Source: UBA5066 sp046331465
Lineage (GTDB): Bacteria; Acidobacteriota; Thermoanaerobaculia; UBA5066
Assembly (NCBI GenBank): GCA_046331465.1
Contig: JAXLQV010000003.1
Span: forward strand, 248,001 to 312,000
Direction: 5' to 3'
Length of the DNA: 64,000 bases
A program made the translations under genes and the position numbers. Shown piece after piece: positions 1 to 9,700 of the stretch. The notes below the pieces were generated by a model. It was not told the DNA's origin, ran no database searches, and saw nothing but the letters and a program-made list of their open reading frames with translations. The first letter of the stretch is position 1, and every line of letters starts with the position of its first letter.

Positions 1-665
1 GGGATGAGGACCCAGCCCGCGCCCGTCGCGAGCGCGCTCATCAGGGCGAGGTAGCCGCAGTTGCGCCCCATCACCTCGACGACGAACGTCCGCTGGTGGC
101 TCGCGGCCGTCGAGACGAGGGCGTCGACCGCCTCCACGATCCGGTGGAGCGCCGTGTCGGCCCCGATCGTCATGTCGGTCCCGGCCATGTCGTTGTCGAT
201 CGACCCGACGAGGCCGACGAGGGCGAGCGGCGCGGCGGCCTTCGCCGTCTCGGCCGGGATCTCCCCCTTGCCGGCGAGCTCCGCGAGGAGCCGCGGCCAC
301 TCGCGGCGGAAGAGGTCGGCGCCCGTCAGCGAGCCGTCGCCGCCGACGACGACGAGCGCGTCGATCCGCTCGCGCGCGACGTTCCGCGCGGCCGCGAGGC
401 GCCCCTCGCGCGTCCGGAACGCCGGGCAGCGGGCCGTGCCGATGACGGTCCCCCCCTTCGCGAGGATGCCGCCGACGTCGTTCCACCCCATCCGGCGGAT
501 CCGCTCGCCGCCGTCGACGAGCCCCTGGAAGCCCTCCTCGACGGCGAAGACCTCGAGGCCCTTCTCGAGGCCCGCCCGGACGGCGGCCCTCACGACGGCG
601 TTCATCCCGGGCGCGTCGCCGCCGCTCGTGAGGATCGCCACCCGCCGGGGTCTCTCGCTCGCCAT
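1..665 (-). CDS. pfkA: 6-phosphofructokinase, eukaryote-type N-terminal half (3' end outside window)
   Basis: Phosphorylates fructose 6-phosphate to fructose 1,6-bisphosphate in glycolysis. About 221 residues are visible, starting at the ATG at 663-665; the rest lies beyond base 1. The N-terminus carries the nucleotide-binding TSGGDAPGMNAVVRA motif, then GGTVIGTARC, then GGDGSLTGA. A glycine follows GGD, as in ATP-dependent enzymes, where PPi-dependent ones usually have aspartate. The catalytic stretch GSIDNDMAGTDMTIG and the substrate-loop sequence SHQRTFVVEVMGR follow. The wording (GADLFRREW, GLVGSIDND, CGYLALMSAL) is much closer to the N-terminal half of animal PFK than to E. coli PfkA. 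Animal enzymes are double-length, and whether this one is cannot be seen here. Confidence 0.93.
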   Translation of the reverse strand, partial: MASERPRRVAILTSGGDAPGMNAVVRAAVRAGLEKGLEVFAVEEGFQGLVDGGERIRRMGWNDVGGILAKGGTVIGTARCPAFRTREGRLAAARNVARERIDALVVVGGDGSLTGADLFRREWPRLLAELAGKGEIPAETAKAAAPLALVGLVGSIDNDMAGTDMTIGADTALHRIVEAVDALVSTAASHQRTFVVEVMGRNCGYLALMSALATGAGWVLI

Positions 666-730
666 GCCTCTCTCCTTCGCCCGGCCGCGCGCGGCGCGGG
701 GCCGTCGAATTCTAGGAGCCCCGGCGGCCG

Positions 731-3700
731 TCAGGCGTCCGGGACGGGGTCGGGGAGCTCGGGACGGGGCTCGCCGAGCGCGAAGCCCTGGCCGAACTCG
801 ACGCCGAGCTCCCGGAGGACCTCGACCGCGCCGAGGTTCTCGACCTGCTCGGCGATCGTCTCCTTGCCGAGCGTGTGCGCGACCGTGTCGATCGCCTTCA
901 CGAGCGCGCGGTTCGCGAGGTTCGAGTCGAGCTCGCGGATGAACGAGCCGTCGATCTTCACGTAGTCGGCCGGGAGGCTCTGCAGGTACGAGAAGGACGA
1001 GAAGCCGATCCCGAAGTCGTCGAGCGCGAAGCGGCAGCCGAGGTCGCGGAGGCGCCGCATCCACTCGCGCGCGGCGATCATGTCCCTCACCGCGGTCGTC
1101 TCGGTCACCTCGAACGCGAGGCGGCCGGGGCCGACCCCGCTCTCGCGGATCCTCTCCTCGATCGCGAGGAGGTGCCCCTCCTCGCCGAGGCTCGCCCCCG
1201 AGAGGTTCACGAAGATCTCGAGGTCCCTGCGGCCCCGGAGGGCCGAGAGGACCTCGTCGACGACCCAGAGGTCGAGCTGCGGGAGGAGGCCGAACTGCTC
1301 CGCCGCGGGGAGGAAGGCCGTCGGGCCGACGAGGCCGCCGCCGTCGTCGCGGAGCCTGAGGAGCGCCTCGTAGTGCGCCGTGCGGCCCGTCTCGAGCCTC
1401 AGGATCGGCTGGTAGGCGAGGAGGAAGCGGCGGTCGCGGAGCGCGTCCTTGACGCGCGAGGCCCAGACGCTCGCCTCCGAGAGCGGCGTCGGCGTGACCG
1501 AGCCGTCGACGAGGACGACGCGGTTCCGTCCCCGCTCCTTCGCCGAGTAGAGCGCCGAGTCGGCCAGCGCGAGGAGCGCGGCGGCTCCGAGCCGCCCGTC
1601 GATCGGGACGACCCCGACGCTCACGCCGAGGTCGAAGCGCCGCCCTCCGACCTCGAAGCGGTGCTCGTGGACGGCCCGGCGGATCCGTTCCGCGACCATC
1701 CGCCCCGCCTCGGCCGGGATCCCCTCGAGGACGAGGACGAACTCGTCGCCGCCGAGGCGGGCGATCTCGTCGCCCGGCCGGCGGAGCGTCCCGAGGAGCC
1801 GCGCGAGCTCGACGAGGACCGTGTCGCCCGCCGCGTGCCCGAGCGTGTCGTTGACGACCTTGAAGTGGTCGAGGTCGAGGAGGACGAGCGAGCCGGGCGT
1901 GCCGCGGCGCGCCCGCGCCACCACGCGCTCGAGGCTCTCCTCGACGGAGCGGCGGTTGCCGAGGTCGGTCAGAGGGTCGTGGAGGGCGAGGTAGCGGATC
2001 CGCTCCTCCGTCCTCCGCCGCTGCGTGACGTCCTGCTTGACCGCGACGAAGTGGCGGATGGAGCCGTCCGTCCCCGTGACGGGGGTGATCGTCTGCTCCT
2101 CGACGTAGACGGTGCCGTCCTTGCGCCGGTTGTAGAGCTCTCCCCGCCAGACGTGGCCGCCGAGGATCGTCTCCCACATCTTCTCGTAGTAGAACTCGCT
2201 CTGGATCCCCGACTTCAGGAGGCGCGGCGTCTCGCCGAGGACCTCCTCGAGGGTGAAGCCGGTCAGCTCGCTGAACGCGGGGTTGATCCACTCGACGCGC
2301 CCGTCGCGGTCGGTGATGACGACGGCGTTCGCGGTCGCCTCGAGGGCCGCCGTCTGCAGCTCGATCCGCTCGAGCTGCTCGGACTCGAGCAGGGCCAGGG
2401 CGGCCTGGTCCGCGATCCGCGTCAGGGGGACGACGTTCGCCCCGCCGAACGCCCCGGGCCGACGCGCGTAGCACGAGAGGACGCCGAGGACCCGCTCTCC
2501 GACGACGAGGGGGACCGAGAGCGCCGCGCCGAGCCCGCACGCGGCGGCGTCCTCCTTCCAGAGGGAGACCCTCGGGTCGGCGAGCCCCTCGACGAAGACC
2601 GGCCTTCCCGACCGGACCGCCTCGCCCGACGGTCCCCGCCCTTCCGGGACGTCGTCCCACCGGAAGACCGAGCGCCGGACGAAGTCCGACGCCTCGCCCG
2701 CGACGGCGCGCGGCTCGATCCGCCCGTCCGGCTCCTTCAGGCCGATCCAGACGACCGGGAAGTCGTAGAGCGCCGCGACGCGCGCGCAGATCCGCTCGAG
2801 GATCGCCTCGACCCCCTCGCGGCGGAGGAGGCTCCGCTCGGTCTCGTGCTGGAGGCGGACGATCTCCTCGTCCCGCTTCTTCTCCGTCACGTCGCGGCTC
2901 GTGATGACGAGCCCCTCCGGCTCTCCCGCTCCGTCCCTCACGAGGGTCACGACCGAGTCGACCCAGAGCCAGCGGCCGTCCTTCGTCCGGAAGCGGTACG
3001 TGAAGGAGGAGGAACCGTCGCGAAGCGCCTTCCGGCCGAGCATCTCCCGCGAGAGCTCCCGGTCCTCGGGGTGGATGAACTCGAGGGCGTTCTGGCCGAT
3101 GAACTCCTCCGGGGTCCACCCCGTGACGGCCTCGTAGGTCGGCGTCGCGAAGCGCACGACCCCGTTTAGGTCCGTCTCGGAGATGACGTCGAGCATGTTC
3201 TCGGTGAGGCGCTTGAGCTCCCGCTCCCTCTGCTGGAGCGCCTTCTCGCGCTCCACCCGCTGCGTCACGTCGCGGACGATGGAGAGGACGGAGTCGGTGT
3301 CGTGGGGGACGATGCGCCCCTCGAACGCGCGCCGCCCTGCCGGGACGTCGAGGGCATACTCGAGGACCTGCGGTCCCCCGCCGCCGAGGCAGCGGCCGAT
3401 CGCCGTCATCCAGACGTCCGCCGCCTCCTTCGGGAGGACCTTCGGGATCGAAGTCCGAAGGAGCTCCTCGCGGGGGGCGGCGAGCGTCTCCGGCCGCGCC
3501 GCGTGGACGGCGAGGTAGCGCCCGTCGCGGCCGAGCACGAAGAGGAGGTCGGGGAGCGCCTCGAGGACGGCCCGGAGGCGCCGCTCGCTCTGCCGGAGCG
3601 CCTCCTCGGCCCTCCGGCGCTCGATGGCGAGCGCGACCTGCGACGAGACGAAGCCGAGGAGCGCCTCGTCCTCCTCGCCGTAGCGCACGTTGCCCGTGTA

Positions 3701-4150
3701 GCTCTGGACCGCGAGGACGCCGATCGTCCTCTCCCCCGCGCGGAGCGGGACCCCGAGCCAGTCGATCGACGCCGCCCCGATCGACTCGACCTCCCCCTGG
3801 GCGACGAGAGCGTCGAAGACCTCCGGCGAGGCGAGGAGGGGCTCTCCCTTCCGGAGGACGTATCCCGTCAGCCCACGGCCGACCGGGACCGGGCCCGCGG
3901 GGGGCTCGGCGTCGATCTCGTCCCGGAAGTAGGGGAACGTGAGGTTCCCCGTCACCTCGTCGAGGAGGGCGATGTAGAGGTTCCGGGCCTCCATCAGGCC
4001 GGAGACGATCCGGTGGATCCGGGCGAAGAGGTCGTCCAGCCCCTCGCTCGACGTCACCGCCTGGGCGATCGCGAACGTCGCCTCCTGGATGCGCCTCTGG
4101 CGCCGGTAGCGGTCCGTGCTGCCGCCGGCCGCGGTGTCGTCGCGCCTCAT
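731..4150 (-). CDS. Multi-sensor diguanylate cyclase/phosphodiesterase (GAF-PAS-PAS-GAF-PAS-GGDEF-EAL)
   Basis: An 1139-residue soluble c-di-GMP turnover protein. Approximate order is GAF (20-185), two PAS domains (190-425), a second GAF (440-590), a third PAS with its PAC tail (600-715), GGDEF (715-880) and EAL (885-1130). The cyclase signature is intact (RLGGDEF), and RPGD lies exactly five residues upstream, matching the product-inhibition I-site. The EAL half has EALLR, DDFGIGFSSFSYL, KIDGSF and AEQVE, so the metal-binding residues appear present and both activities are possible. No membrane segment is evident. The ATG start is preceded by GGGAGG four bases upstream. It is divergent from the efflux operon and probably monocistronic. 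Confidence 0.93.
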   Translation of the reverse strand: MRRDDTAAGGSTDRYRRQRRIQEATFAIAQAVTSSEGLDDLFARIHRIVSGLMEARNLYIALLDEVTGNLTFPYFRDEIDAEPPAGPVPVGRGLTGYVLRKGEPLLASPEVFDALVAQGEVESIGAASIDWLGVPLRAGERTIGVLAVQSYTGNVRYGEEDEALLGFVSSQVALAIERRRAEEALRQSERRLRAVLEALPDLLFVLGRDGRYLAVHAARPETLAAPREELLRTSIPKVLPKEAADVWMTAIGRCLGGGGPQVLEYALDVPAGRRAFEGRIVPHDTDSVLSIVRDVTQRVEREKALQQRERELKRLTENMLDVISETDLNGVVRFATPTYEAVTGWTPEEFIGQNALEFIHPEDRELSREMLGRKALRDGSSSFTYRFRTKDGRWLWVDSVVTLVRDGAGEPEGLVITSRDVTEKKRDEEIVRLQHETERSLLRREGVEAILERICARVAALYDFPVVWIGLKEPDGRIEPRAVAGEASDFVRRSVFRWDDVPEGRGPSGEAVRSGRPVFVEGLADPRVSLWKEDAAACGLGAALSVPLVVGERVLGVLSCYARRPGAFGGANVVPLTRIADQAALALLESEQLERIELQTAALEATANAVVITDRDGRVEWINPAFSELTGFTLEEVLGETPRLLKSGIQSEFYYEKMWETILGGHVWRGELYNRRKDGTVYVEEQTITPVTGTDGSIRHFVAVKQDVTQRRRTEERIRYLALHDPLTDLGNRRSVEESLERVVARARRGTPGSLVLLDLDHFKVVNDTLGHAAGDTVLVELARLLGTLRRPGDEIARLGGDEFVLVLEGIPAEAGRMVAERIRRAVHEHRFEVGGRRFDLGVSVGVVPIDGRLGAAALLALADSALYSAKERGRNRVVLVDGSVTPTPLSEASVWASRVKDALRDRRFLLAYQPILRLETGRTAHYEALLRLRDDGGGLVGPTAFLPAAEQFGLLPQLDLWVVDEVLSALRGRRDLEIFVNLSGASLGEEGHLLAIEERIRESGVGPGRLAFEVTETTAVRDMIAAREWMRRLRDLGCRFALDDFGIGFSSFSYLQSLPADYVKIDGSFIRELDSNLANRALVKAIDTVAHTLGKETIAEQVENLGAVEVLRELGVEFGQGFALGEPRPELPDPVPDA

Positions 4151-4240
4151 GAACCTCCCGGAGGGCCGTATGTTAGTCGCTGGCGGTCGCCGCGGCCGCA
4201 GCCGGGTTCCGGACGACGCGTCTGCCCCCCGCCCCGGGGC

Positions 4241-4269
4241 TTGACATCTCGCAATTACATAACTATATT
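4241..4269 (+). promoter_or_regulatory. Sigma-70-type promoter of the RND efflux operon
   Basis: TTGACA at 4241-4246 and TATATT at 4264-4269 are separated by 17 bases, close to a consensus housekeeping promoter. They sit in an AT-rich island in otherwise GC-rich DNA, 57 bases upstream of the TolC-like gene. The arsR promoter at 10680 has the same layout. Confidence 0.8.
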
Positions 4270-4279
4270 TTCATATAGT
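4262..4279 (+). promoter_or_regulatory. Palindromic operator overlapping the efflux promoter -10 element
   Basis: ACTATAT-TTTC-ATATAGT is a perfect 7-bp inverted repeat with a 4-base spacer. It covers the -10 hexamer and the expected start of transcription, so a bound repressor would block initiation. AT-rich palindromes of this kind are typical ArsR/SmtB-family sites, and an ArsR-type gene lies 6.5 kb downstream. Binding by that protein is inferred. Confidence 0.6.
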
Positions 4280-4325
4280 CACGCATCAGGAGGGCGCCCG
4301 CGCCCTCGCACCCCAAGGAGGAGAC

Positions 4326-5657
4326 ATGAGAATCGGAGTGACGGCGGCGGTCCTGGTCCTGGCCGCGGGCGCCGTCCGCGCGGACGGCCCGCTCTCGCTC
4401 GGCGAGGCGATGTCCCGTGCCCGCGACGGGGCCCGCGAGGTGGCCGCCGCGAAGGCCCGACAGGAGGCGGCCACGGCCCGCGCGAAGCAGGCGTCGGCCT
4501 TCCGGCTCCCGTCGCTTTCCCTCTCGGAGACCTACGTGAGGACCGACTCCCCCGCCGAATCGTTCGCGCTGATGATGAACCGGCAGGAGTTCTCCTTCCC
4601 CGCGTTCGTCACGAGCAACCCGAACGAGCCCGGCTGGTCGGGGACGGCGATCACGCGCGCCGAGGCGCAGGTCCCGCTCTTCACGGGCGGCGAGCTCTCG
4701 GGGCGGATCGACCAGGCCCGGAGCGCGGCCGACGCCGCCGGGAGCCAGGCGCTCTGGGCGGCCGACGGCGCGGCCCTCGCCGCCGGCGAGGCCTGGGTGA
4801 TGCTCGCTCAGGCCGAGGAGTACGTCGCCCTCCTGACGAAGGCCCGGGACACCGTCAAGGCCCACGTCGAGCTGGCCCGGAACTACGTCGAGCAGGGGAT
4901 GCTCGTCCGCTCCGAGCTCCTCCGGGCCGAGGTCGAGCTCGCGCGCGTCGAGGACCTGCTCGAGGACGCGAAGGGGAAGGTCCGGGTCGCGAACGCGAAC
5001 CTCGCCTTCCGGATCGGCGTCCCCCAGGACTCGACCTGGCAGCTCGCGCCGCTCCCGGCCCCGAAGGCGCTCGAGGGCGACGCGGCCTCCTGGGTCGCCT
5101 CGGCGGACGGGCGGAAGGACCTCGCCGCCGCGCGGAGCCTCCTGCGGGCCGGCGAGCTCGAGGAGAAGGTGAAGCAGGCCGCCTGGTGGCCGAAGGTGGG
5201 CGTCCTCGCCCGCTGGGACCTCCACGACAAGAACCTCTTCGGCGCGAGCGGCTCCGCCGGCGCCGTCATGGCGTTCGCCTCGCTGAACGTCTTCCAGGGA
5301 GGCGCCGACAAGGCCGCCGCCGCCGCGGCGCGCGCCGAGGCCCGCGCCGGCCGCGAGGACGTCGCCCGCTTCGCCGAGGGCGTCGCCCTCGAGGTGCGGC
5401 AGGCGTACGAGGAGGCCGTGACGGCCCGCGCCCGGCACGCGACCGCGGTCAAGGCGCTCGAGGCCGCCCGCGAGAGCGAGCGGATCACCGACGAGCGTTT
5501 CCGGAGCGGGGTCGTGAAGACGATTGACCTCCTCGACGCGGCGACCGCCCGTCGCGAGGCCGAGACCCGCGAGCTCGTCGCCCGTGCCGACGCCCAGGCG
5601 TCCGCGCTCCACCTCGCCGTCAAGGCCGGGAAGGCGCCGGAGACGGCGATCCCGTGA
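4326..5657 (+). CDS. TolC-family outer membrane efflux protein
   Basis: A 443-residue outer-membrane channel subunit of a tripartite efflux system. The first 19 residues form a signal peptide ending near AVRADG. The mature part has the two long, Ala/Glu-rich alpha-helical repeats of the OEP family, including conserved turns such as FRSGVVKTIDLLDA near the C-terminus, and the usual length. The ATG is preceded by AAGGAGGAGAC, a strong ribosome site. It is first in an operon with an adaptor and an RND pump, which it presumably joins to export substrate across both membranes. It is controlled by the promoter and palindrome at 4241-4279. Confidence 0.92.
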   Translation: MRIGVTAAVLVLAAGAVRADGPLSLGEAMSRARDGAREVAAAKARQEAATARAKQASAFRLPSLSLSETYVRTDSPAESFALMMNRQEFSFPAFVTSNPNEPGWSGTAITRAEAQVPLFTGGELSGRIDQARSAADAAGSQALWAADGAALAAGEAWVMLAQAEEYVALLTKARDTVKAHVELARNYVEQGMLVRSELLRAEVELARVEDLLEDAKGKVRVANANLAFRIGVPQDSTWQLAPLPAPKALEGDAASWVASADGRKDLAAARSLLRAGELEEKVKQAAWWPKVGVLARWDLHDKNLFGASGSAGAVMAFASLNVFQGGADKAAAAAARAEARAGREDVARFAEGVALEVRQAYEEAVTARARHATAVKALEAARESERITDERFRSGVVKTIDLLDAATARREAETRELVARADAQASALHLAVKAGKAPETAIP

Positions 5658-5710
5658 CGGACGCCCGCCGAACCACCCCCCACAGCATGAAGAACAGGAC
5701 GGAGGACCTG

Positions 5711-6799
5711 ATGACCTCTCGGAAGACCCTCTCCCTCGTCGCGCTCGCCCTCGCCGGCACGCTCGCCCTCGCCGCCTGCGGCGGCGGCGGCAAGCCGGGC
5801 GAAGGCGCCGCCCCCGCCCCCGTCTCCGCCGCGCTCGCGAAGGCCGAGACGCGCGAGCTCCCGCAGCGGATCGAGCTCTCCGGCTCCGTCGAGGCGGGCG
5901 AGAGCGCCATGGTCAGCAGCCGCGTGATGGCGTCCGTCGTCGCCGTCCCGGTGAAGGAGGGCGACCTCGTCGCGAAGGGCCAGCTCCTCGTCGAGATCGA
6001 CCCCCAGACCGCGAAGGGGCAGGAGTCGCAGGCCCGCGGCGCCCTCGCGCAGGCGAAGGCCGCGTACGCCCTCGCCGAGCGGAACTGGCAGCGCTTCCAG
6101 GCGCTCCAGAAGTCGGGCTCGGCTTCCGAGCTCGAGGTCGACATGGCCCGGATGCAGTTCGAGCAGGCGAAGGGCGCCGTCGAGCAGGCGACGGGCGCCG
6201 TCGAGGCCGCCTCCTCCGTCGCGAAGGAGTCCCGCGTCGTCGCGCCGTTCGCCGGCCGCGTCGCCCGCAAGATGGTCGACCCGGGCGACCTCGCCGCCCC
6301 CGGCCGGCCGCTCGTGGCCGTCGAGTCGACGGCGGGCCGCCGCCTCGTCCTCGCCGTCCCCGAGAGCGTCGCCGTCGAGGCGAAGCTCCGCCAGGGCGCG
6401 AAGCTCCCCGTCACCGTCGACGCCCTCCCCGGCCGGTCGCTCGAGGGGCGCGTCGTCGAGATGTCGCCGGGCGCCGACCCGGCGAGCCACTCCTTCTCCG
6501 CGAAGGTCGAGATCGGCGCCGAGGTGCCGACCGGCGTCACCGGCCGCGCCGTCGTCGAGACCGGCCGTCGCACGGCGGTCGTCGTCCCGGCCGCCGCCGT
6601 CCTCCCTCAGGGGGGCATGAGCCTCGTCGTCGTGAAGGACGAGAAGGGGAAGGCGCGGACCCGCGCCGTCACCCTCGGCGCCCGCGACGGCGATTCCGTC
6701 GAGGTCCTCTCCGGGCTGAAGGGGGGCGAGGAGCTCCTCGTCGGCCTCGCGCAGGCGCCGGCCGACGGCGCGGAGGTCCGGGGCGAGGTGGCGAAGTGA
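5711..6799 (+). CDS. RND efflux periplasmic adaptor lipoprotein (HlyD/MFP family)
   Basis: A 362-residue membrane-fusion protein linking the RND pump to the TolC-like channel. The ATG at 5711 is chosen because GGAGG lies five bases upstream and it directly opens a lipoprotein signal (LALAAC) with the lipid-acceptor cysteine near residue 22. An upstream GTG at 5654 overlapping the previous stop would add 19 residues and is less likely. The protein shows a biotinyl-lipoyl-like half (VPVKEGDLVAKGQLLVEIDP), a short coiled-coil hairpin, the returning lipoyl half (VVAPFAGRVARKMVDPGD) and a beta-barrel region. Its stop overlaps the GTG start of the pump. Confidence 0.92.
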   Translation: MTSRKTLSLVALALAGTLALAACGGGGKPGEGAAPAPVSAALAKAETRELPQRIELSGSVEAGESAMVSSRVMASVVAVPVKEGDLVAKGQLLVEIDPQTAKGQESQARGALAQAKAAYALAERNWQRFQALQKSGSASELEVDMARMQFEQAKGAVEQATGAVEAASSVAKESRVVAPFAGRVARKMVDPGDLAAPGRPLVAVESTAGRRLVLAVPESVAVEAKLRQGAKLPVTVDALPGRSLEGRVVEMSPGADPASHSFSAKVEIGAEVPTGVTGRAVVETGRRTAVVVPAAAVLPQGGMSLVVVKDEKGKARTRAVTLGARDGDSVEVLSGLKGGEELLVGLAQAPADGAEVRGEVAK

Positions 6800-9700
6800 G
6801 CGAGCCCGCTGGCGACGCCGGCAGGAAGGCGTCGCTCGAGGAGACGAAGAGGGAGGCGCTGCGGCTGAAGATGACGCGCCGCCCCGTCGGCGCCTCCGGC
6901 CGGATCGCGAAGGCCTTCCTCGAGTCGAAGCTGACCCCGCTCATCGTCGTCTTCTCGCTCCTCGTCGGCGCGTTCGCCGTGATGATCACGCCCCGCGAGG
7001 AGGAGCCGCAGATCAAGGTCCCGATGATCGACGTCTTCCTCGGGATGCCCGGCGCGACGGCCCGGGAGGTCGAGCGCCGGCTGACGTCGCCCCTCGAGAA
7101 GGCGATCTACGAGATCCCGAACGTCGAGTACGTCTACTCCACGACCCAGCCCTCGGGCGGGATGATCATCGTCCGCTTCACCGTCGGGACGGACCCCGAC
7201 CAGGCGGCCGTGAGGGTCCACACGAAGCTCTCCGAGAAGGCGGCCGAGCTCCCGCAGGGCGCCATGCCCCCGCTCGTCGTCTCCCGCGGCATCGACGACG
7301 TCCCCGTGCTCGCCTACACGCTCTCGTCCGCCGACGCCTCGCCGCTCGTGCTCAAGGAGGTCGCCGAGGAGCTGAAGGTCGAGCTGACGAAGCACCCGCG
7401 CGTCGCCCAGGTGACCGTCCTCGGCGGCGAGAAGCGGGCGGTGAAGGTCTCCTTCGACCGCGACCGCCTCGCGGCCCACCAGGTCTCGCTCCTCCAGGCC
7501 TACATGGCGCTGTCGGGGGCGAACTGGCGCCTCCCGGCCGGCAGCTTCGCGACGGCCGACGCCGAGACGCAGGTCGAGGTCGGCTCGCTCTTCCGCTCGG
7601 CCGACGAGGTCGGGAACGCCGTCGTCGCCGTCTGGAACGGCCGCCCCGTCTTCCTGCGCGACGTCGCGACGGTCACCGACGGGGCCGACGAGCCCTCCCA
7701 GTACGTCTGGATGATGGCCGGGCCCGGCGCATCGCACCACGGGCTGGCTCCCGGCACCGACTCCGCCGCCGTCACCGTCTCCGTCGCCAAGAAGCCCGGG
7801 ACGAACGCCGTCGAGCTCGTCGAGGACCTCGACAGGCGGGTCGCCGGCCTGAAGGGGAAGGTCGTCCCCTCGAACGTCACGCTCACGAAGACGCGCGACT
7901 ACGGCCACACCGCCGACGAGAAGTCGAACGAGCTCATCTTCCACATGGCGCTCGCGACCTTCTCCGTCGTCCTCCTGATGGCCTTCGCCCTCGGGCGGCG
8001 CGAGGCGGTCGTCGTCCTCGTCGCGGTCCCGATGACGCTCGCGCTGACGCTCGCGTCGTCCTTCCTCTTCGGCTACACGCTGAACCGGGTCACGCTCTTC
8101 GCGCTCATCTTCGCGATCGGCATCCTCGTCGACGACGCGATCGTCGTCGTCGAGAACATCCACCGGCACTACGAGCTCGGCTGGGGCCCGCCGCGCCTGA
8201 CGACGATCTACGCCGTCGACGAGGTCGGCAACCCGACGATCCTCGCGACGTTCGCCGTCGTCGGCGCCCTCCTCCCGCTCGCCTTCGTCTCGGGCCTCAT
8301 GGGGCCGTACATGCGGCCGATCCCGATCAACGCCTCGGCGGCGATGCTCTTCTCCCTCTTCGTCGCCTTCGTCGTCTCGCCGTGGCTCACCTTCAAGCTC
8401 TTCCGGAAGTACGCCGAGGAGCACGCGGGGAAGGCCGCGTTCGAGGGGCACGCCGAGACGAAGCAGGAGGACCGGCTCCACCGCTTCTACCAGCGGCTCT
8501 TCACGCCGCTCCTGACGAGCCCGGCGAAGAGCTGGGCGCTCGTCGGCGGCGTCGTCGTCCTCCTCCTCCTCTCGATGTCCCTCGTGTACTTCAAGGTCGC
8601 CAAGGTCAAGATGCTCCCGTACGACAACAAGAGCGAGATCCAGGTCGTCGTCGACATGCCCGAGGGGACGACGCTCGAGGCGACGAACGCCGTCGCCCGC
8701 GACCTCGCGCTCGAGGTGAGGAAGCAGCCCGAGGTGACCGACGTGCAGGTCTACGTCGGGACGTCCGCCCCGTTCAACTTCAACGGCCTCGTCCGCCACT
8801 ACTTCCTGAGGTCCGGCCCGCTCGTCGCCGACCTGCAGGTCAACCTCCTCCCGAAGGAGGAGCGCAGGCGCGACAGCCACACGTTCGCCAAGGACGTGAG
8901 GACCGCGCTCCTCCCGATCGCCAAGCGACACGGCGCGAACCTGAAGGTCACCGAGGTGCCCCCCGGCCCGCCCGTCCTCTCCACGATGGTCGCCGAGGTC
9001 TACGGCCCCGAGATGGAGAAGCGGATCGCCCTCGCGGGCCAGGTGAGGAAGATCTTCGAGGAGACGCCGGGCGTCGTCGACGTCGACTGGCTCGTCGAGG
9101 ACGAGGCGCCGAAGGCCGAGCTCGTCGTCGACCGCGAGAAGGCGCTCCGCGCCGGCGTCACGCCGGAGGTCGTCACGCGGACCCTCCGCGTCGCCCTGAA
9201 CGGCGCCGACGCCGGGCTCCTCCGCGACGAGAGCTCCCGCAGCCCCGTCCCGATCGTCCTCCGCCTCGACCGCGCCCAGCGCTCGAGCCTCGACGGCCTC
9301 CTCCAGGTCGCCGTCCACGGCGGCACCGGGCGGCTCGTCCCGCTCCGCGAGCTCGTCACCGTGAAGGAGACGAAGAGCGAGCGGTTCATCTACCACAAGA
9401 ACCTTCAGCCGGTGACGTACGTCCTCGCCGAGATGGCGGGCGTCGCCGAAGCCCCGGTCTACGGGATCCTCGACATGGGCGGGAAGATCGGCTCGCTGAA
9501 GGCCCCCGACGGCTCGCCGCTCCAGGTCATGTCGACGACCCTTCCCACGGATTCCACGAAGTACGCGATGAAGTGGGACGGCGAGTGGCACATCACGTAC
9601 GAGGTCTTCCGCGACATGGGGATCGCCTTCGCGGCCGTCCTCGTCCTGATCTACTTCCTCGTCGTCGGCTGGTTCCGGAGCTTCGTGACGCCGCTCATCA

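Noticed and set aside
61..965. Two overlapping plus-strand frames at the window start
   Set aside because: They lie antisense to the phosphofructokinase gene and the end of the GGDEF/EAL gene and are Arg/Ala/Pro-rich without domains.
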